64,000 nucleotides of DNA, taken from the NCBI RefSeq assembly GCF_001522545.3, contig NC_031771.1, positions 66,848,716 through 66,912,715 on the forward strand, given 5' to 3'. The notes under the pieces were generated by a model. That model did not search any database. It had not been told where the DNA came from and saw only the letters and a list, made by a program, of their open reading frames with translations. Positions 1 to 11,182 of this stretch are shown piece by piece; positions within the stretch are counted from its first letter, which is position 1, and each line of letters begins with the position of its first letter. The position numbers and the translations under genes are program-made. Source of the stretch: Parus major (lineage: Eukaryota; Chordata; Aves; Passeriformes; Paridae).

Positions 1-522
1 TGGTCAATCACCACAACCTCTGCTGGTAATCAAGTGGAGGGAATGGAAAATGGGATGGACCAGCAAGGCCAAAGCCCAGCTGATGGTGAATTATTGCCAG
101 TGTGGGTCAGGAACCCAGGGAAGGAAAAGCACCAGCTGATGCCTCTGTAAATTGCGAGACAGAGAGGGTGACACCAAGCTAGAAGCAGAAGTCACCCAGC
201 CAGAGGGGAGAGCTGCTGCACAGAGGTGCTCCAAGAAGCTGGAGGCATTGGATGGTGAGAACATTACAGAGCACACAGGGAAATGCCGAGTGCTGCTCCC
301 AGGCAGACTAACGGGGGCAGCCCGGGAGGCAGCTCCGCCAGACGGCCCCGGAGGATATGGAAGTGGCAGCGACGTGTGGCAGCCGCGTGCCGGTCTCTCC
401 CGAGGCATTTTCGGGAGCCTCCGGGACGGTTCAGGACAAGCCGGCAGAGGTCCCGGAGGGGCCGAGGCCACACTGCGCAGGGAGGAGGGAAATCTCTCCC
501 GGGGACCTCCCGGTGCCGGTAC
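1..522 (-). other. HTRA2 intron 1 (partial)
   Basis: This is the intron following HTRA2 exon 1. I see no further exon of the protease domain, no conserved frame and no obvious repeat. The part nearest the exon is CpG-rich and belongs to the promoter island. Confidence 0.6.
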
Positions 523-884
523 CTGCCCACGATCTCCACGTAGACCAGCGCGGGCGCCGTCTTCTCCACCACGTCGGCGATGAAGTTGAAGGCGGCGCGG
601 GGCGAGGTAGGCGGCGGGGAGGGCGGCGGGGCGGGCACGGCGGCGCTCAGCGGGGGCCGGCGGCGCTCCCGGGCCCACAGCAGCACCAGCGCCGCCGCCC
701 CGGCGCCCACCGCCGCCGCCAGAGACCGGCCTCTAGCGGAGGGCGGCGGAGAATGGGAAGGAGGAGGAGGAGGAGGAGGGGGCGGCGGCAGTTCAGCGGC
801 CCCGGTCAACGCTCGGCACCAGCGCTGTACACCCGGTGGCACCGGGATACACCGGATCCGCACCCTCCGCGCCGCTGCCGCCAT
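523..884 (-). CDS. HTRA2: HTRA2 exon 1 (5' part of gene; rest lies left of the window)
   Basis: HTRA2 is a mitochondrial intermembrane-space trimeric serine protease that, after maturation, exposes an N-terminal IAP-binding motif. The exon encodes residues 1-120 plus two bases. It holds an Arg-rich N-terminus fit for mitochondrial targeting, a Pro run at about 33-42, a hydrophobic anchor at about 55-71, the tetrapeptide AVPA at 82-85 (AVPS in human), and [20 protein letters not shown], which matches the start of the human protease domain. It ends at a donor read on the minus strand as GGGCAG|GTACCG (exon end 523). The start at 884 is the first ATG in frame. The catalytic triad and PDZ domain are on exons outside the window. 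It is divergently paired with AUP1 across about 445 bp, as in human. The extreme N-terminus is poorly conserved between species, so the start is less certain than the gene identity. Confidence 0.9.
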
Positions 885-927
885 GCTGCCGAGCGGAAAC
901 CGCGCCCCACCGGCGGGGCCGGGCCGC

Positions 928-1070
928 AGGGCACTACGGGAGTTGTAGTCCTGAGGCGGGGTCTGCCCGACACTGTCCTCCGCCGCGGGGCACGCCGGGA
1001 GCGGTAGTTCCGAGGCGGGACCTGATGGAAGCGCGTTCCCCTGCGGGGTACGCCGGGAGTTGTAGTCCCG
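928..1070. promoter_or_regulatory. HTRA2/AUP1 bidirectional promoter with three ZNF143/THAP11-type sites
   Basis: The 885-1329 interval between the divergent HTRA2 and AUP1 starts is CpG-rich and lacks a TATA box. On the minus strand it has three copies of the motif ACTACAACTCCCGGCGTGCC or close variants: about 929-951 and 1046-1069 are near-perfect, and 987-1011 is degenerate. They are spaced by about 60 bp, and the flanking GAGGCGGG sequence is repeated too, so this looks like a small tandem duplication. ACTACAAYTCCC is the established SBS/ZNF143-THAP11 promoter motif, common in bidirectional housekeeping promoters. Occupancy is inferred. Confidence 0.7.
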
Positions 1071-1329
1071 CTGGGAGCTACCCGTCCCGCCGTCAGCGAG
1101 ATGTGCCGATAACCGGCGCGATAGCAGAGTAGGGCAGCCCCGTTGTCAGAGCCGCTCATCGAGCCCGCCGGAACCGCCGAGGGCCGCGGCCTGGCCGAGA
1201 GTGCTGCGGCGGCGCCGTGAGGGTCAGGAAGGCGGCGCGCTCCCAGCGTGCCCCGCGCGGGCCTGGCGCGCGGCCGCGGGCAAGATGGCGGCGGGTGCGG
1301 GGTGGCCGTGAGGCGCCGGCACGGCGGGG

Positions 1330-4300
1330 ATGGAGCCGCCCGCGGCCCCGGGCCCCGAGCGGCTCTTCGACTCGCACCGGTGAGTGCCTGCCCGGTGGAC
1401 GCCCGGGGGAGCCGCGCGAGAACTGCTGGAACTCTGGGCGGGGGTCGCGGGGTTAGGGGAGGGCGGGGGTGTCTCACGGAATCCCCGTGGGGAAGGTCGG
1501 GGTGACCCGTGGGGGGACCGGGGAGGGCCCGGGGTATGCTCGAAGTGGGTTGGGAGACTTGCTGGGGGGACCACGCGGAGCGGCGGCCGCAGGGCGGGTC
1601 CTTGGGATCGCCCCGGCCACGCTCAGACGGCCCCGGCCGCTCTGTGCTCCTGCAGGTTCCCGAGCGATGGGTTCCTGCTCCTGGCCTTGCTGCTTTACGC
1701 CCCCGTGGGGCTCTGCCTGCTCGTCTTGCGCGTCTTCATCGGTGTCCACGTGTTCCTGGTCAGCTGCGCCCTGCCCGACAGCGTGGTGCGCCGGTGCGTG
1801 ACCTCGGGGGGCTCCGGCTGCTGCCCGGGCTGGGTGTGGGGTGGCAGGGCCGCCCCGGCCCTTGGGTGTCCCCAGCCGTGGGGGCTCGCCTCAGGGTAGG
1901 ATCTGTGGGGAGCTGTGTCTTCAGGAGCCTTCGAGGTGCTTCTTCTGCCAAGCCCGGGGCTAGCAGCTACCTCTGGAGTGCTCAGGGACTGGTCTGGAGC
2001 ATGTGGATCAGCCTGGTGTGCTGGTCAGGAGTTCTGTGGGCACTTGCTGCCCTCATCCCAGCCCCACAGCAATTCCTGCTCCAGATGTATCATTTCCATT
2101 TGATCCCAGAGCCATCTGTCCATCTGCCAGAATTCCTGGGCCCTTGTCTGTTGGACATGTCACCTAGCAGTGGTTCAGAGGGCAGGAGCTGAGGAAGATC
2201 CTTGTTCCCCTGGCAGGTTCATTGTCCGTGTGATGTGCTCCGTGCTGGGGTTGCTGGTGCGTCAGAGCGACCCTCGGCTGCGTGGGGCTGGCACCAGGGT
2301 CTTCATTGCCAACCACGTCACCCCCTTCGACCACAACGTTGTCAGCCTGCTCACCTCCTGCAACACGGTGAGGGCGCGGCCGGGGCTCCTCCCCTCGGGC
2401 GGGGCACGGGCAGCTCTGCCCGCTTTGGTGCTGCAGTGGTCACCGTGGAAGGAAGCTTGAAGCCCACTCAGTGCCACGCCCTGCCACTGGCAGGGACACC
2501 TTCCACCAGCCCAAGTGACTCTAAGCCCCATTCAGCCTGGCCTTGGACACTTCCAGGGATCCAGGGGCAGCCACAGCTTCTCTGAGTAATCTTGCCACTC
2601 TCACAGCCAAAATTTTTTTTCTAATATCCAGCCTAAATTTCTCCTCTTTTGGTTCTACCCATTAATCCTTATCCTGTCGCTCCACTTTCTGGTGCAGATT
2701 CCTTCTCCAGCTTCCCTCTAGGCTCTTTCAGATCCTGGAAAGTTTCATTTCCAAATCTGATTTATTAACTCAGGGTGTTAACCTTGAGGTGATTTCTGTG
2801 GCTCAGTGTCACTCATGGGCTCTGCATGAAAAAGTGGAACGGGGTGAGGAGCAGCAGGAGTTGTTACAGTGGGGGTTGATTTTGGTGGAAGAGTGCTTCC
2901 TTCTCTTCCTTCCAGCAGCTGCTTCCTTCTCTGGCCTTTTGGATTAGGGGGCAGGGCTGGTTGTGGGGTTTCCCCCAGCACTGGGTGGGAAGTTTTATGG
3001 GGGGCATGCAGGGTGCTGAGGGAGCAGCATGTCCGTGGTCCTTGGGTAGTTCCGGGCTGTCCGTGCTCTCCTATAAAATTCTTTGTGTGGAGTTCCTGAG
3101 TCAGCAGGCTCCGTGTGGCTCCTGTGTCCTGCAGAGCCATTGATTTACCCCTGGCCTGGAGAGGGGGGACTCCTGGAAGTGGTGTGTGTCCTGCCAAGTG
3201 TGTCAGGGACTGCTGGAGAGAACACTGGGGACAGCTGGGAGTGCATGTGTCTGGCAGGCCGGGCACGGTCTGAACGGATGATTTGGAATCCATTTCCTGT
3301 GGAATTGAGGCTGGAGCAGGGACTGAGGCCTGGCAGTAACGTGTTCTCAGCCACCAGTGCTGTCAGTGCAGGTCACTCACAGTCCCAGAGGGGTTTTTAC
3401 CAATGAACAGGAACTTTGTCATCTCTGTCACCTGGGAAGGTGGGGCAGGAGGGCCTGGAAGGGTGGGCAGGGCGGTGTTTCCTCCTCACTTCTGTTCCTG
3501 CAGCCTGCCCTGAGCGGTGCCTCAGGGTTCATCTGCTGGTCCCGGGGATTCATGGAGCTGGGAGTGACAGGCAGCCGTGCAGAGCTGGTGGATTCCCTGA
3601 AGGAATACTCGGCCCACCAAGGGAACCCACCACTGCTGCTGTTCCCAGAGGAGGCGGCCACCAACGGCAGGGCCGGGCTGCTCCGCTTCAGGTGAGAGAG
3701 TGGGAATTCCCACAGCAGGGGAGCAGGAATTCCTGCAGCAGGGCAGCTGGGAATGGCTCTGGTTCCGGGATCATTCACTGCAGAATTCCTCCCTTCCAGC
3801 TCCTGGCCCTTCTCCATCCTGGATGAGGTCCAGCCCGTTGCCCTGCAGGTCCGGAGGCCATTGGTGGCTGTGGTGAGTGGTGGGCACAGGGACAGGGTGT
3901 GGGCTGGGTACAGCTTTTCTTTCTGCTCCTGCTTTGCAGATGTTGCCTGGCCTCGTGTGCTGGCACCCTGGAACCAGCTGCTCAGGGCTAACACTGTTCC
4001 CACTGCCTTTCTTGGGAACTTGGCCAGTCAGGACTCCCCTGGTTACACTGACAGATGTTTGGTGGCCCAGCTGGCTGTCACTGTGCCTCTGGCTTCATGG
4101 CCAGTGTAGTTTGCTTTCCTCCTGCTGAGCTCCCTGCTGTGAAAGACCAGCTGCAGTCAGTCCTCATGCCAAAGGTCATGCAGGGCTCTGGAGGCTCCTG
4201 AGCTGGTGGCCCAGGCACAGACACAGGACATGGTGCAAGAGCAGCCCCACACAAGGGATAAAGTTCACGAGGGCAATGGCAGCACTGCCAAAGGCATTGC

Positions 4301-7300
4301 AGGGAAACTGCTCTCAGCAAGGCTTTGTTGAATTTCTTATTTTTGATATTTATTATTTATGATCTGGTGACCACAGAGAGCTGCCAGTCATGGCTGTCAC
4401 TCATGGGTCTGGTGTTGCTGGGGACACAGCAAATGAACCCCTCTCAGGGTGAGGAGTCACCTGGATGTGTGCAGGGATGAGAACTGCAGGAATTTTTGTT
4501 AACTCTTGCTAGGCCAGGGGTGCTGAGACAGATTTGAGGCACGCCACAAGCGTGGGTGAAGTTGCATATTTCTAGTAATGAGGATAAGCTACAGTTTGAA
4601 TGACGCCTCCAAAGAAGTGTGAGAGTTTTTCTGTTCTAGACAGTTTACAATGAATATCTGATGTTTTTATGGGTTTGTTTGCATTGAGAAATTCTGAGAT
4701 GTGACAAGTTGTGTGTGTGTGTGTCTGTGCATCCCTTCCCTTGTGCATGTCAGGGAGAAGAGCAGGTCTGTGTGGAGGTGCTGGTTTCAATCATTTCTTG
4801 GCTCAACTTTTATTTCCAGAGTCTGAGCAGGACTTTGTGCTTCCTGCACGTTGGCTAGTAAATCCTAGTGGATTTTTGGAGTGATCTTAAACCATCAGAT
4901 ACTGGAAGGATTGGAGATGTGATATTTTGAATGGTTCAATTGGTGTTTTATAGAAAGTTTTCTTACATCATTGTGTAATGTATATTAGGCACTGGGTTGG
5001 GCCAAACACCAAATTGGGGGTTACAAAAGAATTTTTTCCAGCTCCAGTTCCATGGAATATTGCAGGAGGGTGTTGTTCTGTGGCACAGACAGTGAAACTG
5101 AAATCTGGCTGTGGGCATCACTCCAGGCATTTGGGTTTAGGGTTCTGAAGTTGTGTTTGTCCAGGAAACGAGGCTTCTCTGTTCCCCTTGTGGCTGGCCT
5201 TTTGGGGTTTATCTCATGTACAGCTCCTCTTCCCAAGGTGTGGGATAAACCAGGCACAATCCTGTCTGAGAATCACTGAATTGTTTGGAAAATCCCTCTG
5301 AGCCTGTGGGGTCCAACCATTCCCCAGGCACTGCCAAGGCCACCACTGACCCTGTCCCCAAATGCCACATCCACAGTGCTGTTAAATTCCTCCAGTGATG
5401 GGGACTTCTCCCTGCCCTGGGGAGCTGTGCCAGGGCTGGACAACCCTTCCCAGGAGGAATTTTCCCAGTATCCAACCTGGGCCTCCCCTGGCACAACCTG
5501 AGGCTGTTCCCTGGGAGCGATTACAGGAGTTGGGACATCACAGAGAGGCTGTTGCCACCAGAATGAGGAAGGATTGTTCACGGTTCTGAGGAAATATTAA
5601 TAGGTTTTTGTTGTAATCCTCTACAACAGGTTTTCAGGCATTTTTTGTGCTTTCTGAAGGCACAGACTAGTGGGGAATACTGAGGGAGGTCTTAGTGGGA
5701 GGAAAGTTTTCATTGGGAGCAGTGAAAACTGGTGATGATCAGTGAGGGTGAAGCTGCCCTGGGGCTTGCCCTGCTTGCACTGGCTTTGCCATTCCCACTT
5801 TCCCAATCCTCCAGCCACAGCTCAGGTGTGCTCTGCCCAGTGGAACCTGGACCAGCTCCTTTTCCATGGGTGGGATCTCACTGTGCTCTCCTCCCCAGAG
5901 CGTGGCTGACTCCTCCTGGATCACAGAGCTGCTCTGGACCTTCTTCGTTCCCTTCACAGTTTATCAAGTAAGGTACTACGTCTCTCTCTTCCGTTTGGGG
6001 CAGGGTTGAGGGTGGGCAGGGCTGTGGTGTCACCATGGCAGTGAGAGCTCCCTCCCTGGGTGCCTCAGCAGGGCTGGGCTCAGCACCAATCTGGGTCTGG
6101 CCATGTCTGATGTGGAGAGGGCTCCTGGTTCCTGTTGGGGAAGGAGAGGAGTCTCAGTGTCTCTGGGTGTTTAGTTCAGGTTGCCAGGTGTATTTTTGAA
6201 GCTGGGCTGCTCAGCCCAGCAGTGCTGGCCCCCAGTGTCTCTGTCTGTCCCTATGATCCCTTGGGAATGGGGTGGTGATTCAGAGGGATGGTGCAGGGGT
6301 GGTCCAGACCCCTTCCCAGGGCCTGGGTGTGAGCCTAGGCTGGCTGAGTAGCTTTGCTGCAATGAGGGCAGTGGAAGGGACTGGGAATCAAATGTAGGGC
6401 TTGATGTATTTCAGCAAAGGAAAGCCTTTCCCTGGTTCTATCTGCCTGAATTCTGGGTGACCTGTTTTCTACTTCCATGTTAATGGCCACATATCCTCAT
6501 TAAAGCCTTTCTGGGAGCTGCAGATCCCTCGTGTTACACTTGAGGGCTAAGGGAGCTCCAGTGAGCCAGTTCTGTCTTCTGCCATGTCCTGGATTTGGGT
6601 GTTGGGGTTTGGTGCTCCTGTGGGGAAAGGTGTGGAGGTGGGGATGGCATGGCTGCCCCTGGCAGGGTGTCCCCAGGGGCTGCTCCCAGCAGGGCTGGCT
6701 CCATGTGCTGTTGTCCCCACTCAGGTGGATGCCGTCTGTCCCCAGACAAGCAGATGAGCGGAGTGAGGACTTTGCGCTCCGAGTTCAGGAGGTAGGAAGG
6801 TGGTGTGGGAGAGGGATGTGTAGGACTTCTGCACTTTGGGATGGGCACAGAGGAGAGTGGGGTGCAGGGAGAGTTGCAGAGGGCATTTGAGGTGTGTTTG
6901 TGTGATGGGAGCTCTGGTACATATTTATTGCCCCTTGGAAGAACTCAGTTATTTCATGGCTTATTTGCTACCTCACATCGAGGCTTTCTGCAGTTGTCAG
7001 GGCTCTTCCCATCGAGTTCAAACCTTTCACCCCCTTTTTATAATGCCACAAATCAAACAAAGCAGTTTTTCCACCTTTCCCATATGTGCTGGGTACTTCA
7101 CAGCTCCAGATATCTCATATCTCCTTGTCAGCCTGTTTTGGCAGGATGATATTGCTATTCCTGGTCCTTCTCATGAAATGAAACACTGAAATGCATCCCA
7201 GAGGCCCTGGAGAAATCAGTTCCCAGCCCTCTTGCCCTCACAGTGGCTCCACATACCCCAGACATGCTCCCCAGCGTGGAGGGGCTGCCTGGGCTGTGTG

Positions 7301-9098
7301 TGTTGTGTTTTTTGTGTGACTCCTCTGCGTTCCACAGCTCTTGGCCATGGAGCTGGGTGTGGTATCCACACGGATCACCGCTGCCGACAGGACCGAGCAC
7401 ATGAAGAGGCTGAGACACACGTCACGGCTGCCCTTTGCCCCAGGTGGGAGTCCTGGGGGGGTCCTGGCTACGGAACCTCAGCCTGGGCTCTGCTTTTGGG
7501 GGAGCCTCTGTCTACTCTCAGTGTCAGACTGCCCACTTTTAGTCCCTCACCCTGTGCCCACTGTCCTTTCTCCTGCAGCCTCGAGCCAGCGCCCGGCAGC
7601 CCGGCCCAGGGTGCCCCCCAGCCTGCCTGGGGGTGCTCCCGAGGACGTGAGGGTCGTGGCCATGGCACAGCAGGTCAAGGAGGTGCTGCCTCACGTGCCC
7701 TTGGAGGTCATCAGGACAGACCTGGGTGAGCAGGGACTGGGGTGGCAGCAGGGATGTAGAGGCACCTCCTGTGGTCTGGAGGAAGAAACCTTTTCCCCAC
7801 TGCACTGGTACACACTGGCAGCCAGGATGGAGTGTCCTGATCTCTAATGGGTCGTTTTTGTTCCTGCAGTCCAAACCAATTGTGTGGACACCACCATTGC
7901 CAACTTGCTGGAGGGGAGAGTTTCTTTCTTCCCTGAGAGTAAAGAGACTGAAGACCTGCCTGCCCCGTCTACCTCCCAGGCTGCAGCTGCTTCTGGCATC
8001 CAGGGCTCTGTGGCTGCGCCTTCTTCCAAGGTACTTCAGGGTTGTGTCTCCTTGCTCTGGTGGCTCGTGTTCAGGACTAGCCAGGGCCATGGATCACCAG
8101 CCTGGCATGCCAGATCCTACCAGAGCTACCAAGCAGACCCCTGCTTCATCTGTCTCCTGATGGCTCCTGTGCTTTCTCTTCCAGCCCGCTACAAAGCAGT
8201 TTGCAAAGTCCCCCGTGGAGCGTCACCTGTCCTTGCAGGAGAGAAAACGAGCCTTGTACGACTATGCCAGGAGGTGAGAGCCCCCCACACCACCCTGTGC
8301 CAGGGCCACACAAAATCTCCCCCCGCCCAAGCCCCAGCAGCACCCGAGGTGCCCCAGGCACTGGGTTCTCCAGTGGAATGGAGCCCCCATGGGACTGGGT
8401 TTCTCTGGGGTCCCACTGACACCCTCAGTGTGGGCAGGATGTTCCTGTTTGGCACCAGGGACAGCGCCGTTAATTCTCCATGGTGTGAGGGCACAGGGAG
8501 TGAGTTTGGTCTCTGTGCAGGGTTTTCATGAGGCAAATCATGGGACAGGAGGCCAGTTCTGGTCTTGGTTTAGGAAGATAGAGAAAATTGAGGTTTGAAG
8601 GGAAGTTGAGTGTGCCTGGGCTTGTTGGGCACTGATCAGCTGGGGTGGTGCCGAGGGAACCGTCCTGTTGGGAAACCTGGCTGGGTTCTGCTGGGACACG
8701 GGGACTCCTGTGGGTGGTCCTGGGAGACCGTGAGCTGCTATGGGCAGCCCTGGCTTGGTCCGTGCTCCATTGTTTTTGTTCCCAGCTGGGACTTTACCTC
8801 CCCCATGGCCCTTCCAGAGCAGCTCCTGCTGCCTTCACCCATTTCCCTGGGCTCCAGGCCAGTTTGGAATGAAACGGGTCTGACCAGAGCCAGCGTGCAG
8901 CCAGGGAGTGCCCGGCCCCGGGGTGCTGCAGTGTCCCCGGGTCCCGGTCCCTCGGGGCTGCTTCCTGGCCAGACGGGCGATCCCCGGGTGGGTTTGCGGG
9001 AGGCCCCTCAGGTGGTGCCAGCGGTGTCTGAGGGCGCTCTCTCCCGCAGGCGGTTCGCTGAGAAGCACGGCGCGGCAAGGGCCGGCGGCAGCCCCTGA
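1330..9098 (+). CDS. AUP1: AUP1, lipid-droplet and ERAD membrane protein (12 exons, complete)
   Basis: AUP1 is a monotopic ER/lipid-droplet protein that recruits the E2 enzyme UBE2G2 to the HRD1-SEL1L ERAD complex and affects droplet clustering. Coding exons: 1330-1379, 1656-1793, 2217-2367, 3504-3691, 3800-3872, 5899-5972, 6725-6791, 7338-7443, 7579-7725, 7870-8030, 8185-8273, 9050-9098. They total 1,293 nt, 430 aa, with phases that join cleanly. Exon 2 carries the hydrophobic hairpin (about residues 20-58). Exon 3 has the acyltransferase-like HX4D box NHVTPFD (H96, D101). Exon 4 has FPEEAATNG. Exons 9-10 carry the CUE domain (about 305-355). Exons 11-12 carry the basic UBE2G2-binding (G2BR) helix with LQERKRALYDYARR. 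Human AUP1 is about 410 aa with the same order. The CUE-G2BR linker is low in complexity and less conserved. Confidence 0.95.
2470..2690 (+). repeat. CR1-type LINE 3' fragment in AUP1 intron 3
   Basis: The text runs through phrases typical of avian CR1 3' ends: GGGACACCTTCCACCAG, CCTGGCCTTGGACACTTCCA, and the TAATATCCAGCCTAAATTTC block, ending near CTTATCCTGTCGCTCCA. It is diverged and 5'-truncated. The family call rests on memory of CR1 consensus sequences. Confidence 0.7.
3873..5289 (+). other. AUP1 intron 5, left part: no gene seen
   Basis: This is the left part of the largest AUP1 intron. It is more AT-rich than its surroundings and has a short GT run near 4710-4724. I see no conserved frame, RNA gene or clear mobile element before the CR1 fragment that follows. 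Confidence 0.5.
5290..5525 (+). repeat. CR1-type LINE 3' fragment in AUP1 intron 5
   Basis: This is a less diverged CR1 3' end in plus orientation: GGGTCCAACCATTCCCCAGG, then TGATGGGGACTTCTCC, CCAGGGCTGGACAACCC, and TATCCAACCTGGGCCTCCCC, ending in GAGGCTGTTCCCTGGGAG. Wording of this kind is characteristic of bird genomes and is the best single pointer to the host clade. Confidence 0.8.
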
Positions 9099-9230
9099 CC
9101 GGGCCGGGCCGGGCCGGCGGCAGCCCCTGACCGGAGCCCCTGACCGGGCCGGGCCCGGCCGTTGGCACCGGGAGCGCGCGGGCCCCGCGCGGGCGGGACG
9201 GGCGGGGCGGGGGCGCCCCCTGGCGGCGGA

Positions 9231-9236
9231 AATAAA
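9231..9236 (+). terminator. AUP1 polyadenylation signal AATAAA
   Basis: AATAAA lies 133 bp downstream of the AUP1 stop (9096-9098). The BNIP3-like start codon is only 330 bp further on, so the AUP1 3' end and the next promoter almost touch. Confidence 0.8.
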
Positions 9237-9565
9237 CGGCGGCAGCGTCCGGCGCGGCTCGGGCTGTGCGGGCACCGGGGCGAGGGGGCGGGGCCAGCGG
9301 GGGGGGCGGGGCCGGGCCGGCTCCGTGCGGGTCTGCACGCGCCGCAGCCGACGCCTGCTCGCGCGCCGCACGTAGGCGCCGCTTAAAGAGGCAACGCGGC
9401 GGGGCCGCCGCCCCCGCGGCCGGGCGAGCTGCGGCTCGCGGGCCCAAGCGGGCGGAGCCAGCGCCCCTTTAAGAGACCGGTGCCGGTGGTTTTATTTACA
9501 TGGGGGCTCGCGGGCGTCACGTGACTGTCAGCGGCGGGGGCTGCGCGCGGAGCACCCGCGGGGCC
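9237..9565 (+). promoter_or_regulatory. CpG promoter of the BNIP3-like gene, with GTCACGTGAC palindrome
   Basis: A very CpG-dense stretch separates the AUP1 poly(A) signal from the BNIP3-like ATG. The exact palindrome GTCACGTGAC at 9516-9525 sits about 40 bp before the ATG. It fits the CLEAR (TFEB/TFE3) and USF E-box consensus and also holds an ACGTG core that HIF factors can use. A TATA-like TTTTATTTA lies just upstream, at about 9490-9498. The transcription start itself is not visible from sequence. Confidence 0.55.
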
Positions 9566-11182
9566 ATGGCGGGAGCCGGCGACGACGGTCCGAGGGGAAC
9601 CGGGGCACCGGGGCGGGATCGGGGCAATGGGGGACCCGGGCGGGCCGGGGAACCGGGGGCTTCGGGGCACCGAGGGGTTTGGGAGAATGGGAGACCCGGG
9701 CGGGATGGGGCACCGCGGGGTTCGGGACAGTGGGGAGCCCGCGGCTCAAGGGGCTGACGTGCACACATGGGGTGACCGGGAGTCCCGGGTGGCTGAGGTG
9801 CGCTGTGGATGGGGAGCGGGTCAGTGGGGAGCCCAGGCGGGGTTTCTGGGGGACTGATGTGCGCCGGGGGCCAGGGATTGTGGGGATCCTGGGCAGGCTG
9901 GTGGGCACCGGGGGTTGGGTCAGTGGGGGCATCAGGGGGCTGATGAGCACCGCGGGGGCAGAGGCAGCTGCGGGTTCCAGGAGAGGAGCCCCGGGGTGCA
10001 CAGGACATCCCGCGTCGGGGACTGCACTTGGTGCCCCTGCGGTCTGCAGGCAGGGGTGCGGGGTGTGCCGGCAGGGGCTCCGGGATGGGATGGGGTGCAG
10101 GGGTGGGCCCAGGACAGCGCAGGGGCTGACAATCCCCCCAGGCTCCTGGGTGGAGCTGCGGTGTGGCCCAGGCTGCCCCGAGCCCGAGCTGGCGCCTTCT
10201 CCATTCTCCTGCCACGCCGACGTGGAGCGGATGCTGCTGGAGGCCCAGCTGGAGACAGAGAGCAGTGACGGGTGAGTCCTGAGGGGGAGCCAGGCTCCAG
10301 AGCCCTGCTGAGCCCTGGCTGGCGCTGGGAGCCACAGGCTGGGCTCAGTGACTGAGGGTTTCTGTTTGCAGGACCCTGCTCGTGCTGGGGTCCCCAGCCT
10401 GGGATGACGACGGAGCCAGCCATGGGAGTGATCAGCCAGGGGAGAGTGAAGTGCTGCCTGCCCACAGCCAGCCCCCACCAGGCTGCTCCCACCCCCGGCA
10501 GGTGAGGGAGCTGCCCCCACCACACCCTGCTGTGCCCCCAGGCCGTGCTCTGACCTGCCCTTTGTCTCTTTCCAGTGGGATGTGCCAGAGGAAGCCAAGT
10601 GGAGGCAGCGACGCCTGACAGCGTCCCTGGGCTGGGCCTGTACCCGCTGCCCTCGGTACCTGTCTCCAAAGTAAGTCCTATGTGCCTGACCAGCACGTCC
10701 TACTGACCCCCATCCTGCTGTCCCTGTGTCCCTGTTAACCATGAACTTTCCCCAGGGAATTTGCCTTTGTGTGCTCCCCGCAGCCAGTGCTGTGGAGCCT
10801 GCAGGGAGGTGCAGTGGGGAGGAAGAAGAGACTTTTCAGTTCGGAGCTGCTGCTGCTCTTCATCCCCTCGCTCCTGCTCAGCCACCTGCTGACCCTGGGG
10901 CTTGGGTGAGTGTCTGTGGCTCTCAGCATGGGGCTGGGGGAGTGTCTGGAGGGTCTCACCCTGGGATTGGGGGAGGAGGGAACACTCCTGCATTTGGGCT
11001 GCTCATCCTCGGGTGCTGTCGTGTACTGCTGCTCCCAGCAGCTACAGTGGTTTGCTGCCATCTCCCCTTGCTCCTGACTTGCTGGGGCCCAGCCCCCTGT
11101 ACCAGTGCCTCACAGTCACTCTCTCCAATCCAGGATCTACATTGGGAAGCGCCTGGCAGCCTCCTCGGCCAACCCTCTGTGA
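9566..11182 (+). CDS. BNIP3/NIX-family mitophagy-receptor-like protein, third paralogue (6 exons, complete)
   Basis: BNIP3 and NIX (BNIP3L) are tail-anchored outer-mitochondrial-membrane receptors that bind LC3/GABARAP and drive mitophagy. Exons: 9566-9587, 10142-10271, 10372-10501, 10576-10670, 10756-10905, 11134-11182; 576 nt, 191 aa (BNIP3 194, NIX 219), six exons as in BNIP3. Residues 9-13 are SWVEL, the family LIR (WVEL). DVERMLLEAQ at about 34-43 matches the family BH3-like block. The tail anchor (about 157-179) keeps PSLLLSHLL and GLGIYIG, including the Ser-His pair and glycines used for dimerisation in BNIP3; the BNIP3 Ala of the AxxxG pattern is Thr here. Exon 4 reads CPRYLSPKEF where BNIP3/NIX have SRPENIPPKEF. 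It is too diverged to be the ordinary bird BNIP3L. It may correspond to the third gene called bnip4 in fish (from memory). Exon 1 is the weakest call: its donor, GACG|GTCCGA, is poor. Confidence 0.85.
9590..10130 (+). repeat. Degenerate G-rich repeat in intron 1 of the BNIP3-like gene
   Basis: The intron is built of imprecise repeats of units like GGGACCCGGGCGGG and GGGGCACCGGGG and has many runs of three or more G on the plus strand. This makes G-quadruplex formation plausible. No coding signal is seen in it. Confidence 0.5.

Noticed and set aside
1029..1132. Upstream coding start for AUP1 in the promoter
   Set aside because: The short frames there end before 1330 and do not join in phase; ATG 1330 begins the conserved exon 1.
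9566..11182. Calling the gene BNIP3L (NIX) or BNIP3 itself
   Set aside because: Both are very highly conserved among vertebrates, while this protein shares mainly the LIR, BH3-like block and tail anchor; position next to AUP1 also differs.
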